NCBI RefSeq assembly: GCF_016767715.1
Contig: NZ_CP050145.1
Coordinates: forward strand, 1,364,001-1,428,000
Reading direction: 5' to 3'
Origin: Mycobacteroides chelonae
Lineage (GTDB): Bacteria; Actinomycetota; Actinomycetes; Mycobacteriales; Mycobacteriaceae
DNA: 64,000 nucleotides
A program made the translations under genes and the position numbers. Positions 49,000 through 58,058 of this stretch are shown piece after piece; positions within the stretch are counted from its first letter, which is position 1; the number at the start of each line of letters is the position of its first letter. The notes beneath the pieces are model-generated. The model was not told the origin of the DNA and did not search any database. It worked only from the letters and a program-made list of their open reading frames with translations.

Positions 49000-50488
49000 G
49001 CGGCAACTGGATTCCGGAGCTGTACACCAGGACTATCCGCGACCGTGGACGACGTTGTGGGTGGTGCTTTTCGGACTGTTCATGATCCTGCTCGACTCGA
49101 CCATCGTGTCGGTCGCCAATCCCGCCATCAAGGCCGCTTTCAGTGCCGACTACTCGGCAACGGTGTGGGTCACCAGCGCCTATCTGCTGGGTTACGCGGT
49201 GCCGCTGCTGATCACCGGGCGGCTCGGGGATCAGTTCGGCCCGAAGTCCATGTACTTGGCGGGGTTGGCGGTTTTCACCGCCGCCTCCTTGTGGTGCGGG
49301 CTCGCCGGATCGATCGGATGGCTTATCGCTGCCCGGGTAGTGCAGGGGTTCGGCGCGGCGATGTTGACGCCGCAGACACTGACAGTGGTACAGCGAGTGT
49401 TTCCCCCACAGCGGCGCGGAACCGCCATGGGGGTGTGGGGGGCGGTGGCCGGGATCGCGACTCTGGTGGGCCCGGTTGCCGGTGGCCTGTTGGTCGACGG
49501 GTGGGGTTGGCAGTGGATCTTCTATGTCAACGTTCCGGTGGGTGTGCTGGGAATGATCCTGGGCGCCATCTACATTCCGCGCATGGCGACGCATCCGCAT
49601 CGGCTGGATCTACTGGGCATGGCGCTCTCGGCTGTGGGCATGTTCGCGTTCGTGTTCGCGCTGCAGGAGGGGGAGAGCTTTCACTGGGCGCCCGGGGTGT
49701 GGGGGATGATGGCCGCCGGTCTGGCGGTCCTGGGCGTATTCGTGTGGTGGCAGTCGGTGAATCGGGGTGAGCCACTGATTCCGTTGCGGTTGTTCACGGA
49801 CCGCAACTTCTCGCTCGCCGGTGTCGGTATCGCGTCGATGGGCTTTTGTGTGATCTCCACCGGTTTGCCCATGATGTTCTACACGCAATTGGCGCTGGGT
49901 TTCTCGCCGACTAAGGCGGCGTTGACGCAGGCACCGACCGCGATCGTGAGTGGGATCTTGGCGCCGGTGACCGGCTGGCTTGTCGACCGGGTGCGTCCCT
50001 CGATGCTGATCGGCGGCGGTGTCATGCTGATGATCGCGTCCACGTTGTGGTGGACGGCATTAATGCGGCCCGAGACGCAGATGTGGCAGTTGATGTTGCC
50101 TGCGGCGGGTATCGGTGCTGCCATGGCATGCATTTGGGGGCCATTGGCGACCACCGCGACGCGGAATCTGCCCTCCGAGGTGGCCGGGGCCGGTTCCGGT
50201 GTCTACAACACGCTGCGCCAGGTCGGAGGCGTGCTGGGCAGTTCGGCAATGGGGGCATTGATGACGGCACGTTTGGCTGCTGAAATCCCTTCAATGCCAG
50301 CCGATTCCGCTTCCAGCGGGGTGCTGCCGCCGGGGCTACGCGCGCCGTTCTCGGCGGCGATGGCGCAATCCATGCTGTTGGGTATCGTCGCGTTGGCCGT
50401 CGGCCTGCTGGCGGCGTTGTTCATGAGGCCGGTTGCCCTAAAGGTAGGTGCCGTGCCCCTCGATCACATTGTCCCCGTCGAAGATTAG
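48986..50488 (+). CDS. emrB: EmrB/QacA-family (DHA2) MFS drug exporter
   Basis: A 500-residue 14-helix transporter. Helix 1 MILLDSTIVSVANPAIKAAF is the DHA2 signature, ITGRLGDQFGPKSMY is motif A, and RVVQGFGAAMLTPQTLTVVQRVFP and WGAVAGIATLVGPVAGGLLVDGWGW follow. It matches Rv1250 by position. Start GTG 48986 within the end of the preceding exporter gene. The 3' end overlaps the convergent NTF2-like gene by 51 bp. The substrate is unknown. Confidence 0.9.
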   Translation: MPPPERQLDSGAVHQDYPRPWTTLWVVLFGLFMILLDSTIVSVANPAIKAAFSADYSATVWVTSAYLLGYAVPLLITGRLGDQFGPKSMYLAGLAVFTAASLWCGLAGSIGWLIAARVVQGFGAAMLTPQTLTVVQRVFPPQRRGTAMGVWGAVAGIATLVGPVAGGLLVDGWGWQWIFYVNVPVGVLGMILGAIYIPRMATHPHRLDLLGMALSAVGMFAFVFALQEGESFHWAPGVWGMMAAGLAVLGVFVWWQSVNRGEPLIPLRLFTDRNFSLAGVGIASMGFCVISTGLPMMFYTQLALGFSPTKAALTQAPTAIVSGILAPVTGWLVDRVRPSMLIGGGVMLMIASTLWWTALMRPETQMWQLMLPAAGIGAAMACIWGPLATTATRNLPSEVAGAGSGVYNTLRQVGGVLGSSAMGALMTARLAAEIPSMPADSASSGVLPPGLRAPFSAAMAQSMLLGIVALAVGLLAALFMRPVALKVGAVPLDHIVPVED

Positions 50489-50791
50489 GACCTCGTTGAC
50501 GAGGCCGCCCCGGTGGTTTCGGTAGTTGATAACAAGGGCCTTCGCGCCCACGTACGTGCCGATCGGTTCGAAATGTAGGTCAGGGTTGCGGGTGAGGGCA
50601 TCGGCCCAGTAGGCGCGAATGGCGTCCTTGCCCCGAAAGACACCCCCGGTTTCCGGGGCGATTTCGGCACCATAGGCGGAGGTAAAGACGGCCTTGTCGT
50701 GGAAATGCGCGAGTACCGCGTCGATGTCGTGCGCGTTCCACGCCGCGAACCAGTCCCGACTGAACCTGTGGGGATCGACGGTGAGTGTCAT
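50438..50791 (-). CDS. SnoaL/NTF2-like domain protein
   Basis: A 117-residue cone-fold protein: FSRDWFAAWNAHDIDAVLAHFHDKAVFTS, GGVFRGKDAIRAYWADALTRNPDLHFEP, and LVNEVLIFDGDNVIEGHGTYL. This family includes small hydrolases, isomerases and ligand-binding proteins; no catalytic assignment is possible. The start overlaps the stop of the FAD oxidase upstream by 4 bp, so it is the last gene of that minus-strand operon. Confidence 0.85.
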   Translation of the reverse strand: MTLTVDPHRFSRDWFAAWNAHDIDAVLAHFHDKAVFTSAYGAEIAPETGGVFRGKDAIRAYWADALTRNPDLHFEPIGTYVGAKALVINYRNHRGGLVNEVLIFDGDNVIEGHGTYL

Positions 50792-52116
50792 GCTCGCGCG
50801 GCGAACAGCACCGCCGGGTTCAGGTATCCGGTGGGATCGAAGGCTGCTTTGACGGCGCGCATGGCGGCGATGTCGCCCGGTGTGCGCGCCATGCCGAGAT
50901 AGTCACGTTTGATCGTCCCGACGCCATGCTCAGAGCTGACATTGCCGCCCAGGTCGGCGATGAGCGTCATCATGGGCTGATACAACGCGGTGGAGTCGGG
51001 GCAGCGCAACACATTTAAGTGCAAGTTGCCCTCGCCGACATGGCCGAACAGCACGGGTATCGCATCGGGTACGGTCGCGGCGATGAGATCGGTAGCGCGC
51101 TGCTCGAACTCACCGATATGTGTCAAGGGCAGCGCGACATCGAATTTCAGGGGTGGGCCGTACACGCCGAGCTCCTCGGCGATGGATTCGCGCACCTGCC
51201 AAAGCCGTTCGCGGGAGGTGGCATCCAAACCGACGGCGGCCTGATCCGCCACTCCGGCGGCATCGAGCGCTTCGGCGAGGTCTTCGGTGGGATCGCTGTC
51301 GCGGGCGAGCTCGATGAGCAGCAGCCATGGGTTGGCGACGGGGCTTGGTATGCCCAACCTGGCGTCCATGAGTTCCAGAGCCGCGATTCCGCTGAGGTCG
51401 CGGAAAATCCGGCTCGCCTCGACCAGCTGATCCAGATCGTCGAACCCGGTGATCGCGGCAACGCTGTGTTTCGGTACCGGGTGCAGGCGCAGTTCGAGCG
51501 CGGTGATGACGCCGAGGGTGCCCTCGGCTCCGACGAACAGGCTGGTGAGGTCGTAGCCGGTGTTGTCGGCGCGAACATCGCTGTGGCGCTCCATGATTGA
51601 TCCGTCGGGCAGGACAACTTGTAGGCCGATGACTTGCTCGCGCATGTTGCCATAGCGCACCGTGCGCAGGCCGCCGGCGTTGGTGGATGCCATGCCGCCC
51701 AGGGTGGCCGAGTCGCGGGAGCCGATGTCGACGCCGAATTGCAGGTTCTCCTTGGCGGCGGCCTGTTGCAGTGCGGCCAGGGTGACGCCGGAACCTACGC
51801 GTACGCGTCGATCGATCGTGTCGATGGGGCCGATCTCGGTGAGTCGCTCGGTGGACAGCAGTACATCGTCATGCTCGGGAACTGTCCCGGCGACCATCGA
51901 CGTGCGGCCGCCCTGGGTGGTGACGGGGTTCCCGTGCTCCTTGCAGGCCTTCAGGATTGCGCCGGTTTCCGTGGCGGATCCCGGGCGGATCAGCAGGCTC
52001 GCGGCACCACGATAGCGTCCGGTGTGATCGATGGTCCGTCCCGCCAGCACGTCAGCGTCGGTGCTGACATACCGATCGCCAACGATCTGGACAAGGGCAT
52101 CGACGAGCGCGGACAT
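50788..52116 (-). CDS. FAD-linked oxidase, GlcD/D-lactate dehydrogenase type (first of two)
   Basis: A 442-residue FAD-binding PCMH-type oxidase. PVTTQGGRTSMVAGTVP and the flavin-binding STNAGGLRTVRYGNMREQVIGLQVVLPDG are visible, then LFVGAEGTLGVITALELRLHP, and at the end GHVGEGNLHLNVLRCP and SSEHGVGTIKRDYL, where His residues sit at the active site. It oxidises a 2-hydroxyacid such as glycolate, D-lactate or 2-hydroxyglutarate. Downstream of the nuclease-helicase gene by 20 bp and coupled to the NTF2-like gene. A paralogue lies at 61096-62463. Confidence 0.9.
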   Translation of the reverse strand: MSALVDALVQIVGDRYVSTDADVLAGRTIDHTGRYRGAASLLIRPGSATETGAILKACKEHGNPVTTQGGRTSMVAGTVPEHDDVLLSTERLTEIGPIDTIDRRVRVGSGVTLAALQQAAAKENLQFGVDIGSRDSATLGGMASTNAGGLRTVRYGNMREQVIGLQVVLPDGSIMERHSDVRADNTGYDLTSLFVGAEGTLGVITALELRLHPVPKHSVAAITGFDDLDQLVEASRIFRDLSGIAALELMDARLGIPSPVANPWLLLIELARDSDPTEDLAEALDAAGVADQAAVGLDATSRERLWQVRESIAEELGVYGPPLKFDVALPLTHIGEFEQRATDLIAATVPDAIPVLFGHVGEGNLHLNVLRCPDSTALYQPMMTLIADLGGNVSSEHGVGTIKRDYLGMARTPGDIAAMRAVKAAFDPTGYLNPAVLFAARA

Positions 52117-52136
52117 AGACCTCAGTCTGGCATGGG

Positions 52137-55100
52137 CTACTGCGCCAGGCCCGGACTTAGCGCCAAGAACGCCCCCAGCTCCACCAGTCCGTCGGGTGTG
52201 GCCGGCAGATACTCGGTCAATGCCGGCGATCGGACGATCACCGCCTGGAACTTCGCGCGGCTGATCGCCACGTTCAAGCGGTTTCTGTTCAGCAGGAACG
52301 ACATCCCACGCGGTACGTCATCGACGGCCGAGGCCGTCATCGATACGAAAACCACCGGTGCTTGGCGGCCCTGGAACTTGTCCACGGTCCCCACCAACAC
52401 CTCGTCCAATCCGGCAGCGGCCAGCGCGGCTCGCACCGTCAACACCTGCGCGTTGTACGGAGCCACCACCAGCACATCGGACTGCGCCAATGGCCGGGTC
52501 CCGGATTCATCGGTCCACTCCGAACCGATGAGCCCAGTAATCTCTGAAGCGATCGCCTCGGCTTCCTGCGGGCTGCTGGTCGCGTTTCCGTGATGATCCA
52601 CCAGTCGCGTCCGCACCCCGGGCAGCTGCCCGGCCAAACTGCGTGTCGGGGCGGCGGACTCGAGCTCACCATCGTACGAAAGCTGTGAAACCTGTTGGCA
52701 GAGTGCTGGATGCATCCGGTACGAGCGCTCCAAGAAGTACCCCCGCTCGGCGGGTAGCGCGCCATGGCCCTCGACCAGCCAGCCCAGCGCGGAGCAGTCC
52801 ACCGGCTCGGGGTGCACACCCTGCGACACCTGCGGCAGCTGCTGCGGATCACCGAGCAGCAGCAGGTTCTGTGCTCCCCGTGCGACTGCCAGCGTGTTCG
52901 CCAAACTGAACTGGCCCGCCTCGTCAATGACCAGCAGCCGCAGCACCCCATCGGCCACGCGGGTGGTGTTCGCGAAATCCCATGCGGTACCACCGATGAC
53001 GGCGCCCTCACCGGCGTGGGATGCGATGAACCCCGCATAGTCGCTGTCCCGAATCTGGGTCCACGCGGCATCGCCGCTGTAGGGCGAGGCCTTCTTGGCC
53101 ACCCGTTCCGGGGGCACACCCGCCGCGACTATCTGATCGAGGAGGTGCTCGACAACGGCGTGGGATTGGGCCACCACACCGACAAGCCACGCTTCCCGCG
53201 TCACTATTTCGGCGATGACGCGCGCCGCCGTGAAGGTCTTACCGGTTCCCGGTGGGCCGTGCACGGCAAGGTAGGACGAGTCCAGATTCCGCAACGCGGA
53301 AGCGATGGCTTCGGCGTATCCGCCGTTGCCGACAGGTGGCAATGGGGCACCACGAGGGTTGCGGCGCAACAAAATATCGATGGATGCGGTGCTGGGCATA
53401 TCGGGAAGGCCATGGGCAACATCCGCAGCGACGTGCTCGATGGCGGACTCCAGTGCCTTGGTCATCACCGGTGCGCCGGGTGCGAGGGCCATCGGCATCT
53501 CCGCGAATACCTCGCCGTTCTTCGGCGTGAGCTCCTGGATCGTCACATCCACGGGTACGCCGCCGGATTCGGTGATCTCCACTACGGTGGCCGAACCAGA
53601 TGCCCGGCGGTCGGGGTCCCCGTCGCCGAGCCCCGCGGGAGCGGGCGGCTCGTAAAGCGCGTAGACGCTGTCGTCGAGGACGCCGCCAGCGAGGTCGCCC
53701 GTCAGCCTCACGTGTCGCCGGAGCTTGCGCTGGCTACCTGATTTATGCCAGTCCTCGATCAGCTCCGCGCCCTCGACGAGGAAGACTCCCGCCGTGTCGG
53801 CCCATTCGTCGACGGGGTTGTTCAACCTATCGAAGTGGCTCCACCAGAATGGTTTTCGCTCACGGGTGTGATATCCGCGCGCCGCCGAAAGCATGGCCGC
53901 CGCCGTTTGATCGGCGCGCCGGTCGGTGGGGCCGGCATCGCCGACGAACGCGGCCAGCGCCCCGCCGACCTCATCGGGCTGCGGCTCATCCTTTTCGCCG
54001 ATAGCGGCAGGAGACGACAAGTGGGTAATGCCGTGCTCGAATGCTCGTACCAGTAGCCAGTCTCGGAGCTTGCGCGTGGAGGCGCAGTCATACCGGTTGT
54101 ACTCGGCGATGGAATCCAACACCTCTTGCGCCGCGGGGTCGCCGCTGTCGCGCAGCGCGCAGTAGCGTGCGTATTCGTTGATCGAGTCGACTGCGGTGGT
54201 GACATCACCGGAGCGTTTTCCGGATTCGATGAACAGCGGCTCCAGCGCTTTGAGCCCATAGCCGCTGGATCCGGAGCGAATGCTTTTGCGCACCACGGGA
54301 TAGAGGTCGACCAACACGTTGTCGCGCAGGAGATCGTCGATCTGCTCCTCGCCGACGCCGTACCGCCCCGCAAGGCGCAGCAGCGCGGTCTTCTCATACG
54401 CCGCGTAGTGGTAGACGTGCATGCCTGGATATCGGCGGCGACGTTTGGCTACCAGGTCCAGGAAGGTGGTCAGGGCTTTGCGCTCGCTGTGGCGATCGTG
54501 GGCCCAAATAGGCCGGAACTTCTCATTTCCGGATCGGTCGTACTCAAGCACGCCAAAGAGGTATTCCAGCCCCCATTGCACGCCGTCTGCCGTCCAGAGT
54601 GGATCGCCCTCGAAGTCGAAAAAGATGTCGCCAGGGTTGGGTGCCGGCATCGTACCCAGCGGAATCGGGTCGGCCACCTCGAATTGTGGTGTACCACTCT
54701 CGCGTTGGCGCACCTGCAACTGAGACTGTGCCACCAACTGTTGCAGACTGCGCGCCGACAGATCGGGTACCGGCTCGACACGTGCGGACAGTTCTGCGAC
54801 GGTGCCGACTCCGGCCTCCAACAGTGCGGCACGCTGACTGATCCGCATGCCCGCGACAAGTAACAAGTCGTCGGTGCGATCGACTTCCGGCTCGCACGCG
54901 GGACAACGGAAGCAGGCGCGCACGTGCGCATCTGACCACTGCACCGCAGCGCCTCCCGCCAAATGGCGATCAAGCAAGTCCTGCAACTGGATTCGTCGTT
55001 GGCGATACACGCCAACCAGATCGGCGACTGGATAGTCGACGGTCGAACGATCACCCAAAATCAACCGTACCTCCGGCGACACCGGCACATCCGTCGCCAT

Positions 55101-55562
55101 CAGGCTGTCGGCGTAGGCCGCCAACTGCAGCAATGCCGTCACCTTGGCGCTGCGGGCAAGTTTGGTATCGCAGACACGGTATGTCTGACTCTCCCGAACC
55201 ACGAAGTCCGCGAACCCGAGGAACCGGCCGTCGAACATGGCGGCCTGGTACACCACCGGGTGCCCGTCGTCGAAGGCCCGTTTGGTCGCAGCCGCCGCAG
55301 CATTCAGCCCGTCGAGTGTGAATGTGGGAGGAAAGGGAATGCTGGCCACCCCGGAGCCGAAGCGTTTCTGCAATTCGGCAAGGTGGTGGGCTTCGTGAGC
55401 GTCGCCCAAAGTCGCGGTGCGCGCCAGTAGTTCATCGTCACGTGGGGGCGTAGGGCCCCATCCGAGTTTGGCATCGAACACCCGCAGCAGGGCGTATTCA
55501 CAGCGGGCGGCGGAGGCAAGATCCGAAGCGCTGTAGACGACCCGGCCGTCGAGGACGAACAC
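52137..55562 (-). CDS. TM0106-type RecB-like Fe-S nuclease fused to a superfamily 1 helicase (Rv1251c type)
   Basis: A 1141-residue fusion. The N-terminal half carries a RecB-type nuclease: Asp119 (LGFADF), DTK at 132-134 and Gln146. Four Cys (Cys21, Cys217, Cys220, Cys223; a C-x2-C-x2-C cluster) fit an iron-sulfur nuclease as in Dna2/AddB. A middle RNase H-like part (IFFDFEGDPLW) resembles the TM0106 exonuclease segment. The C-terminal half is an SF1 helicase with Walker A GPPGTGKT, LLVIDEAGQFSLANTL, LLLGDPQQLPQ and VGTVDKFQGRQAPVVFVS. It probably processes DNA or RNA ends in repair. Confidence 0.9.
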   Translation of the reverse strand: MFVLDGRVVYSASDLASAARCEYALLRVFDAKLGWGPTPPRDDELLARTATLGDAHEAHHLAELQKRFGSGVASIPFPPTFTLDGLNAAAAATKRAFDDGHPVVYQAAMFDGRFLGFADFVVRESQTYRVCDTKLARSAKVTALLQLAAYADSLMATDVPVSPEVRLILGDRSTVDYPVADLVGVYRQRRIQLQDLLDRHLAGGAAVQWSDAHVRACFRCPACEPEVDRTDDLLLVAGMRISQRAALLEAGVGTVAELSARVEPVPDLSARSLQQLVAQSQLQVRQRESGTPQFEVADPIPLGTMPAPNPGDIFFDFEGDPLWTADGVQWGLEYLFGVLEYDRSGNEKFRPIWAHDRHSERKALTTFLDLVAKRRRRYPGMHVYHYAAYEKTALLRLAGRYGVGEEQIDDLLRDNVLVDLYPVVRKSIRSGSSGYGLKALEPLFIESGKRSGDVTTAVDSINEYARYCALRDSGDPAAQEVLDSIAEYNRYDCASTRKLRDWLLVRAFEHGITHLSSPAAIGEKDEPQPDEVGGALAAFVGDAGPTDRRADQTAAAMLSAARGYHTRERKPFWWSHFDRLNNPVDEWADTAGVFLVEGAELIEDWHKSGSQRKLRRHVRLTGDLAGGVLDDSVYALYEPPAPAGLGDGDPDRRASGSATVVEITESGGVPVDVTIQELTPKNGEVFAEMPMALAPGAPVMTKALESAIEHVAADVAHGLPDMPSTASIDILLRRNPRGAPLPPVGNGGYAEAIASALRNLDSSYLAVHGPPGTGKTFTAARVIAEIVTREAWLVGVVAQSHAVVEHLLDQIVAAGVPPERVAKKASPYSGDAAWTQIRDSDYAGFIASHAGEGAVIGGTAWDFANTTRVADGVLRLLVIDEAGQFSLANTLAVARGAQNLLLLGDPQQLPQVSQGVHPEPVDCSALGWLVEGHGALPAERGYFLERSYRMHPALCQQVSQLSYDGELESAAPTRSLAGQLPGVRTRLVDHHGNATSSPQEAEAIASEITGLIGSEWTDESGTRPLAQSDVLVVAPYNAQVLTVRAALAAAGLDEVLVGTVDKFQGRQAPVVFVSMTASAVDDVPRGMSFLLNRNRLNVAISRAKFQAVIVRSPALTEYLPATPDGLVELGAFLALSPGLAQ

Positions 55563-55598
55563 CCGATCACTGTAGGTGCTGGCACCGACGGATCGCGG

Positions 55599-56201
55599 CT
55601 ACTGTCCGGCCTGTTGCACCTTTTCCACGCCAGATCCATTCCAGCGGAACGACACCACACTTTCGAGACCGGGAATGCCGTTGGAGAAATTGAGCACCAC
55701 CGTGTCCAGGGTGCTCGCCGACAGGTCGATGGCGTTGTAACCGTAGGTGTCGGGGACACCATGGGAGATCACACCACCCAGATGGAAGAACACTGCACGG
55801 GTGGCGGAATCGGCAGCGTGGGTGGCTCCGCTGTCGGTGGTGACGATGATCGCCGACAGGGGAGCGCACTTGCTGTAGTTGCCCGCTACCGGTACCGGAT
55901 TCCACGTGGCGGCGCTATTGGGTCCCGGGGGTAAGAGTGCGATAGCCGCCGCGATGGCCGGGTCCTTCAGGTTCACCGTGCAGTCGTCGTTGGTCGACGG
56001 CGGGGGTTTGGGCTTGGACGTGGGGCCCGCGGTGCCGGGAGAAGAGGGTGTCGGCGACGGTGAGGCAATGGTGTTGGTTGGCGTCTTGGATACCGTGCTG
56101 TCGCCGCCGGTGCACGCGCAGGCAAGGGCGAGCACAGCCGGCAGCACGGTCAGCGCGGCCACCAAATCCATCCTTCGCACGGCCCCGCACACTACCGACA
56201 T
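55599..56201 (-). CDS. lprE: lipoprotein LprE
   Basis: A 200-residue lipoprotein with an N-terminal hydrophobic segment (LVAALTVLPAVLALACAC, lipid Cys at the ACAC), then a Pro/Ser/Thr-rich linker and a compact domain with one conserved-looking pair of Cys positions (DDCTVN and SKCAPL). It corresponds to Rv1252c by position and layout. The function is not known; LprE is reported to affect host interaction. The ATG at 56201 and an internal ATG at 56171 are both possible starts. The nuclease-helicase gene follows after 36 bp. Confidence 0.82.
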   Translation of the reverse strand: MSVVCGAVRRMDLVAALTVLPAVLALACACTGGDSTVSKTPTNTIASPSPTPSSPGTAGPTSKPKPPPSTNDDCTVNLKDPAIAAAIALLPPGPNSAATWNPVPVAGNYSKCAPLSAIIVTTDSGATHAADSATRAVFFHLGGVISHGVPDTYGYNAIDLSASTLDTVVLNFSNGIPGLESVVSFRWNGSGVEKVQQAGQ

Positions 56202-56232
56202 TTACCGAAGATGCCACGGAGGCGGGAGTTGA

Positions 56233-56244
56233 GCGCTATAGCGC
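56233..56244. promoter_or_regulatory. palindrome and possible promoter upstream of deaD
   Basis: GCGCTATAGCGC is a perfect 12-bp palindrome 17 bases before the deaD ATG. A possible -10 TAGACT (56246-56251, TAnnnT) follows, 10 bases before the ATG, which would place transcription start only about 3 bases before the ATG. Weak on its own. Confidence 0.35.
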
Positions 56245-56261
56245 CTAGACTTCTTGACGCC

Positions 56262-58058
56262 ATGACCTCTACAGATATCCCCACGCCCGACACCGGCGAA
56301 TCGAGTGCACCACGCGCGGATGACGCCGTCACCTTCGCGGACCTACAGATCGCCCCCGAGGTGCTGCGTGCGGTGTCCGACGTGGGGTACGAAACACCGT
56401 CGGCGATTCAGGCCGCCACCATCCCGCCGTTGTTGGCAGGTTCGGATGTGGTGGGCCTGGCGCAGACCGGTACGGGGAAGACGGCGGCGTTCGCCATCCC
56501 CATCCTCTCTAAAATCGATCTGACCTCGAAGAACACCCAGGCCTTGGTGCTGGCGCCCACACGTGAGCTGGCGTTGCAGGTCGCCGAGGCGTTCGGCCGG
56601 TACGGCGCCCATATGCCCAAGCTGAATGTGCTGCCGATCTATGGCGGTCAGTCGTATGTGGTGCAGCTGTCGGGCCTCAAGCGGGGGGCTCAGGTTGTGG
56701 TCGGGACACCGGGGCGTGTCATCGACCACCTCGAGCGCGGCACGTTGGATCTGTCGCATCTGGACTATCTGGTGCTGGACGAGGCCGACGAGATGCTCAC
56801 CATGGGCTTCGCCGAGGATGTCGAACGCATCCTGGCCGATACTCCCGAGTACAAGCAGGTGGCGCTGTTCTCGGCCACCATGCCCACCACCATCCGCCGG
56901 CTCACCAAGAAGTACCTGCACGACCCGGTGGAGATCAAGGTCGAGGCAAAGACGTCCACGGCCGAGAACATCACTCAGCGCTTCATCCAGGTGGCCGGCC
57001 CCCGCAAGATGGACGCGCTCACCCGGATCCTCGAGGTCGAGACGTTCGAGGCGATGATCGTGTTCGTCAGGACCAAACAGGCCACCGAGGAGGTGGCCGA
57101 AAAGCTCAAGGCACGCGGATTCGCCGCGGCGGCGATCAACGGCGATATCAACCAGTCGCAACGTGAGCGGACCATCAACGCGCTCAAGAGCGGGACCATC
57201 GACATCCTCGTGGCCACCGATGTTGCCGCCCGCGGTCTGGACGTCGAACGCATCTCCCACGTCCTCAACTACGACATTCCGCACGACACGGAGTCGTATG
57301 TGCACCGCATCGGCCGCACGGGTCGCGCGGGCCGCTCGGGTACCGCGGTGTTGTTCGTCTCTCCGCGTGAGCGGCACCTACTCAAGGCCATCGAGAAGGC
57401 CACCGGTGCCCGGCTTGCCGAGGAGCCGCTGCCGTCGGTCGACGATGTCAATGCCCAGCGAGTGACGAAGTTCCGCGATGCCATCACCGCTGCGCTCGCG
57501 GCACCGGAAATCGAACTGTTCCGCCGGCTCGTCGAGGACTACGAACGCGATAACAATGTGCCGGTGGCCGATATCGCGGCAGCGCTGGCGGTACTGTCGC
57601 GCGACGGCGAGCAGTTCCTGCTGAAGCCCGATCCGCCTCGTGATCCTCGCCACGAGCGTGGGGAACGCCCCGAGCGCGGGCCCCGCGAACCGCGCACGCA
57701 GACTCCCGGCTTGGCGACGTATCGCATTGCTGTCGGCAAGCGGCACAAGGTGATGCCGGGCGCCATCGTGGGCGCGATCGCGAACGAAGGTGGTCTGCAT
57801 CGCAGCGACTTCGGGCACATCACCATCCGCCCGGATCACTCACTTGTGGAGCTGCCCGCCAAGCTGTCGCCCAAGACATTGAAAGCGCTGGAGAACACCC
57901 GGATCTCCGGTGTACTCATCGAACTGCGCCCCGCGGGTGGGCCCGATGGTGCGCGCCCGGCGCGCAAGTTCGCGGATCGCAAGCGCCCAGACCACAAGCA
58001 CACGGACCACAAACGGTCGGAGGCGAAGCGTCCCAAGCGGTCCCCCAAGAAACCATGA
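56262..58058 (+). CDS. deaD: ATP-dependent DEAD-box RNA helicase DeaD/CsdA
   Basis: A 598-residue DEAD-box helicase. Walker A AQTGTGKT, DEAD (VLDEADEML), SAT (FSATMP), and HRIGRTGRAGRSG. A C-terminal DbpA/CsdA-type RNA-binding domain (about 490-565: TYRIAVGKRHKVMPGAIVGAIANEGG) is followed by a strongly basic Lys/Arg tail. It acts in ribosome assembly and RNA decay, especially in the cold. The ATG at 56262 is the family start; upstream frame to 56211 is unlikely. Its stop overlaps the acyltransferase start by 4 bp. Confidence 0.95.
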   Translation: MTSTDIPTPDTGESSAPRADDAVTFADLQIAPEVLRAVSDVGYETPSAIQAATIPPLLAGSDVVGLAQTGTGKTAAFAIPILSKIDLTSKNTQALVLAPTRELALQVAEAFGRYGAHMPKLNVLPIYGGQSYVVQLSGLKRGAQVVVGTPGRVIDHLERGTLDLSHLDYLVLDEADEMLTMGFAEDVERILADTPEYKQVALFSATMPTTIRRLTKKYLHDPVEIKVEAKTSTAENITQRFIQVAGPRKMDALTRILEVETFEAMIVFVRTKQATEEVAEKLKARGFAAAAINGDINQSQRERTINALKSGTIDILVATDVAARGLDVERISHVLNYDIPHDTESYVHRIGRTGRAGRSGTAVLFVSPRERHLLKAIEKATGARLAEEPLPSVDDVNAQRVTKFRDAITAALAAPEIELFRRLVEDYERDNNVPVADIAAALAVLSRDGEQFLLKPDPPRDPRHERGERPERGPREPRTQTPGLATYRIAVGKRHKVMPGAIVGAIANEGGLHRSDFGHITIRPDHSLVELPAKLSPKTLKALENTRISGVLIELRPAGGPDGARPARKFADRKRPDHKHTDHKRSEAKRPKRSPKKP

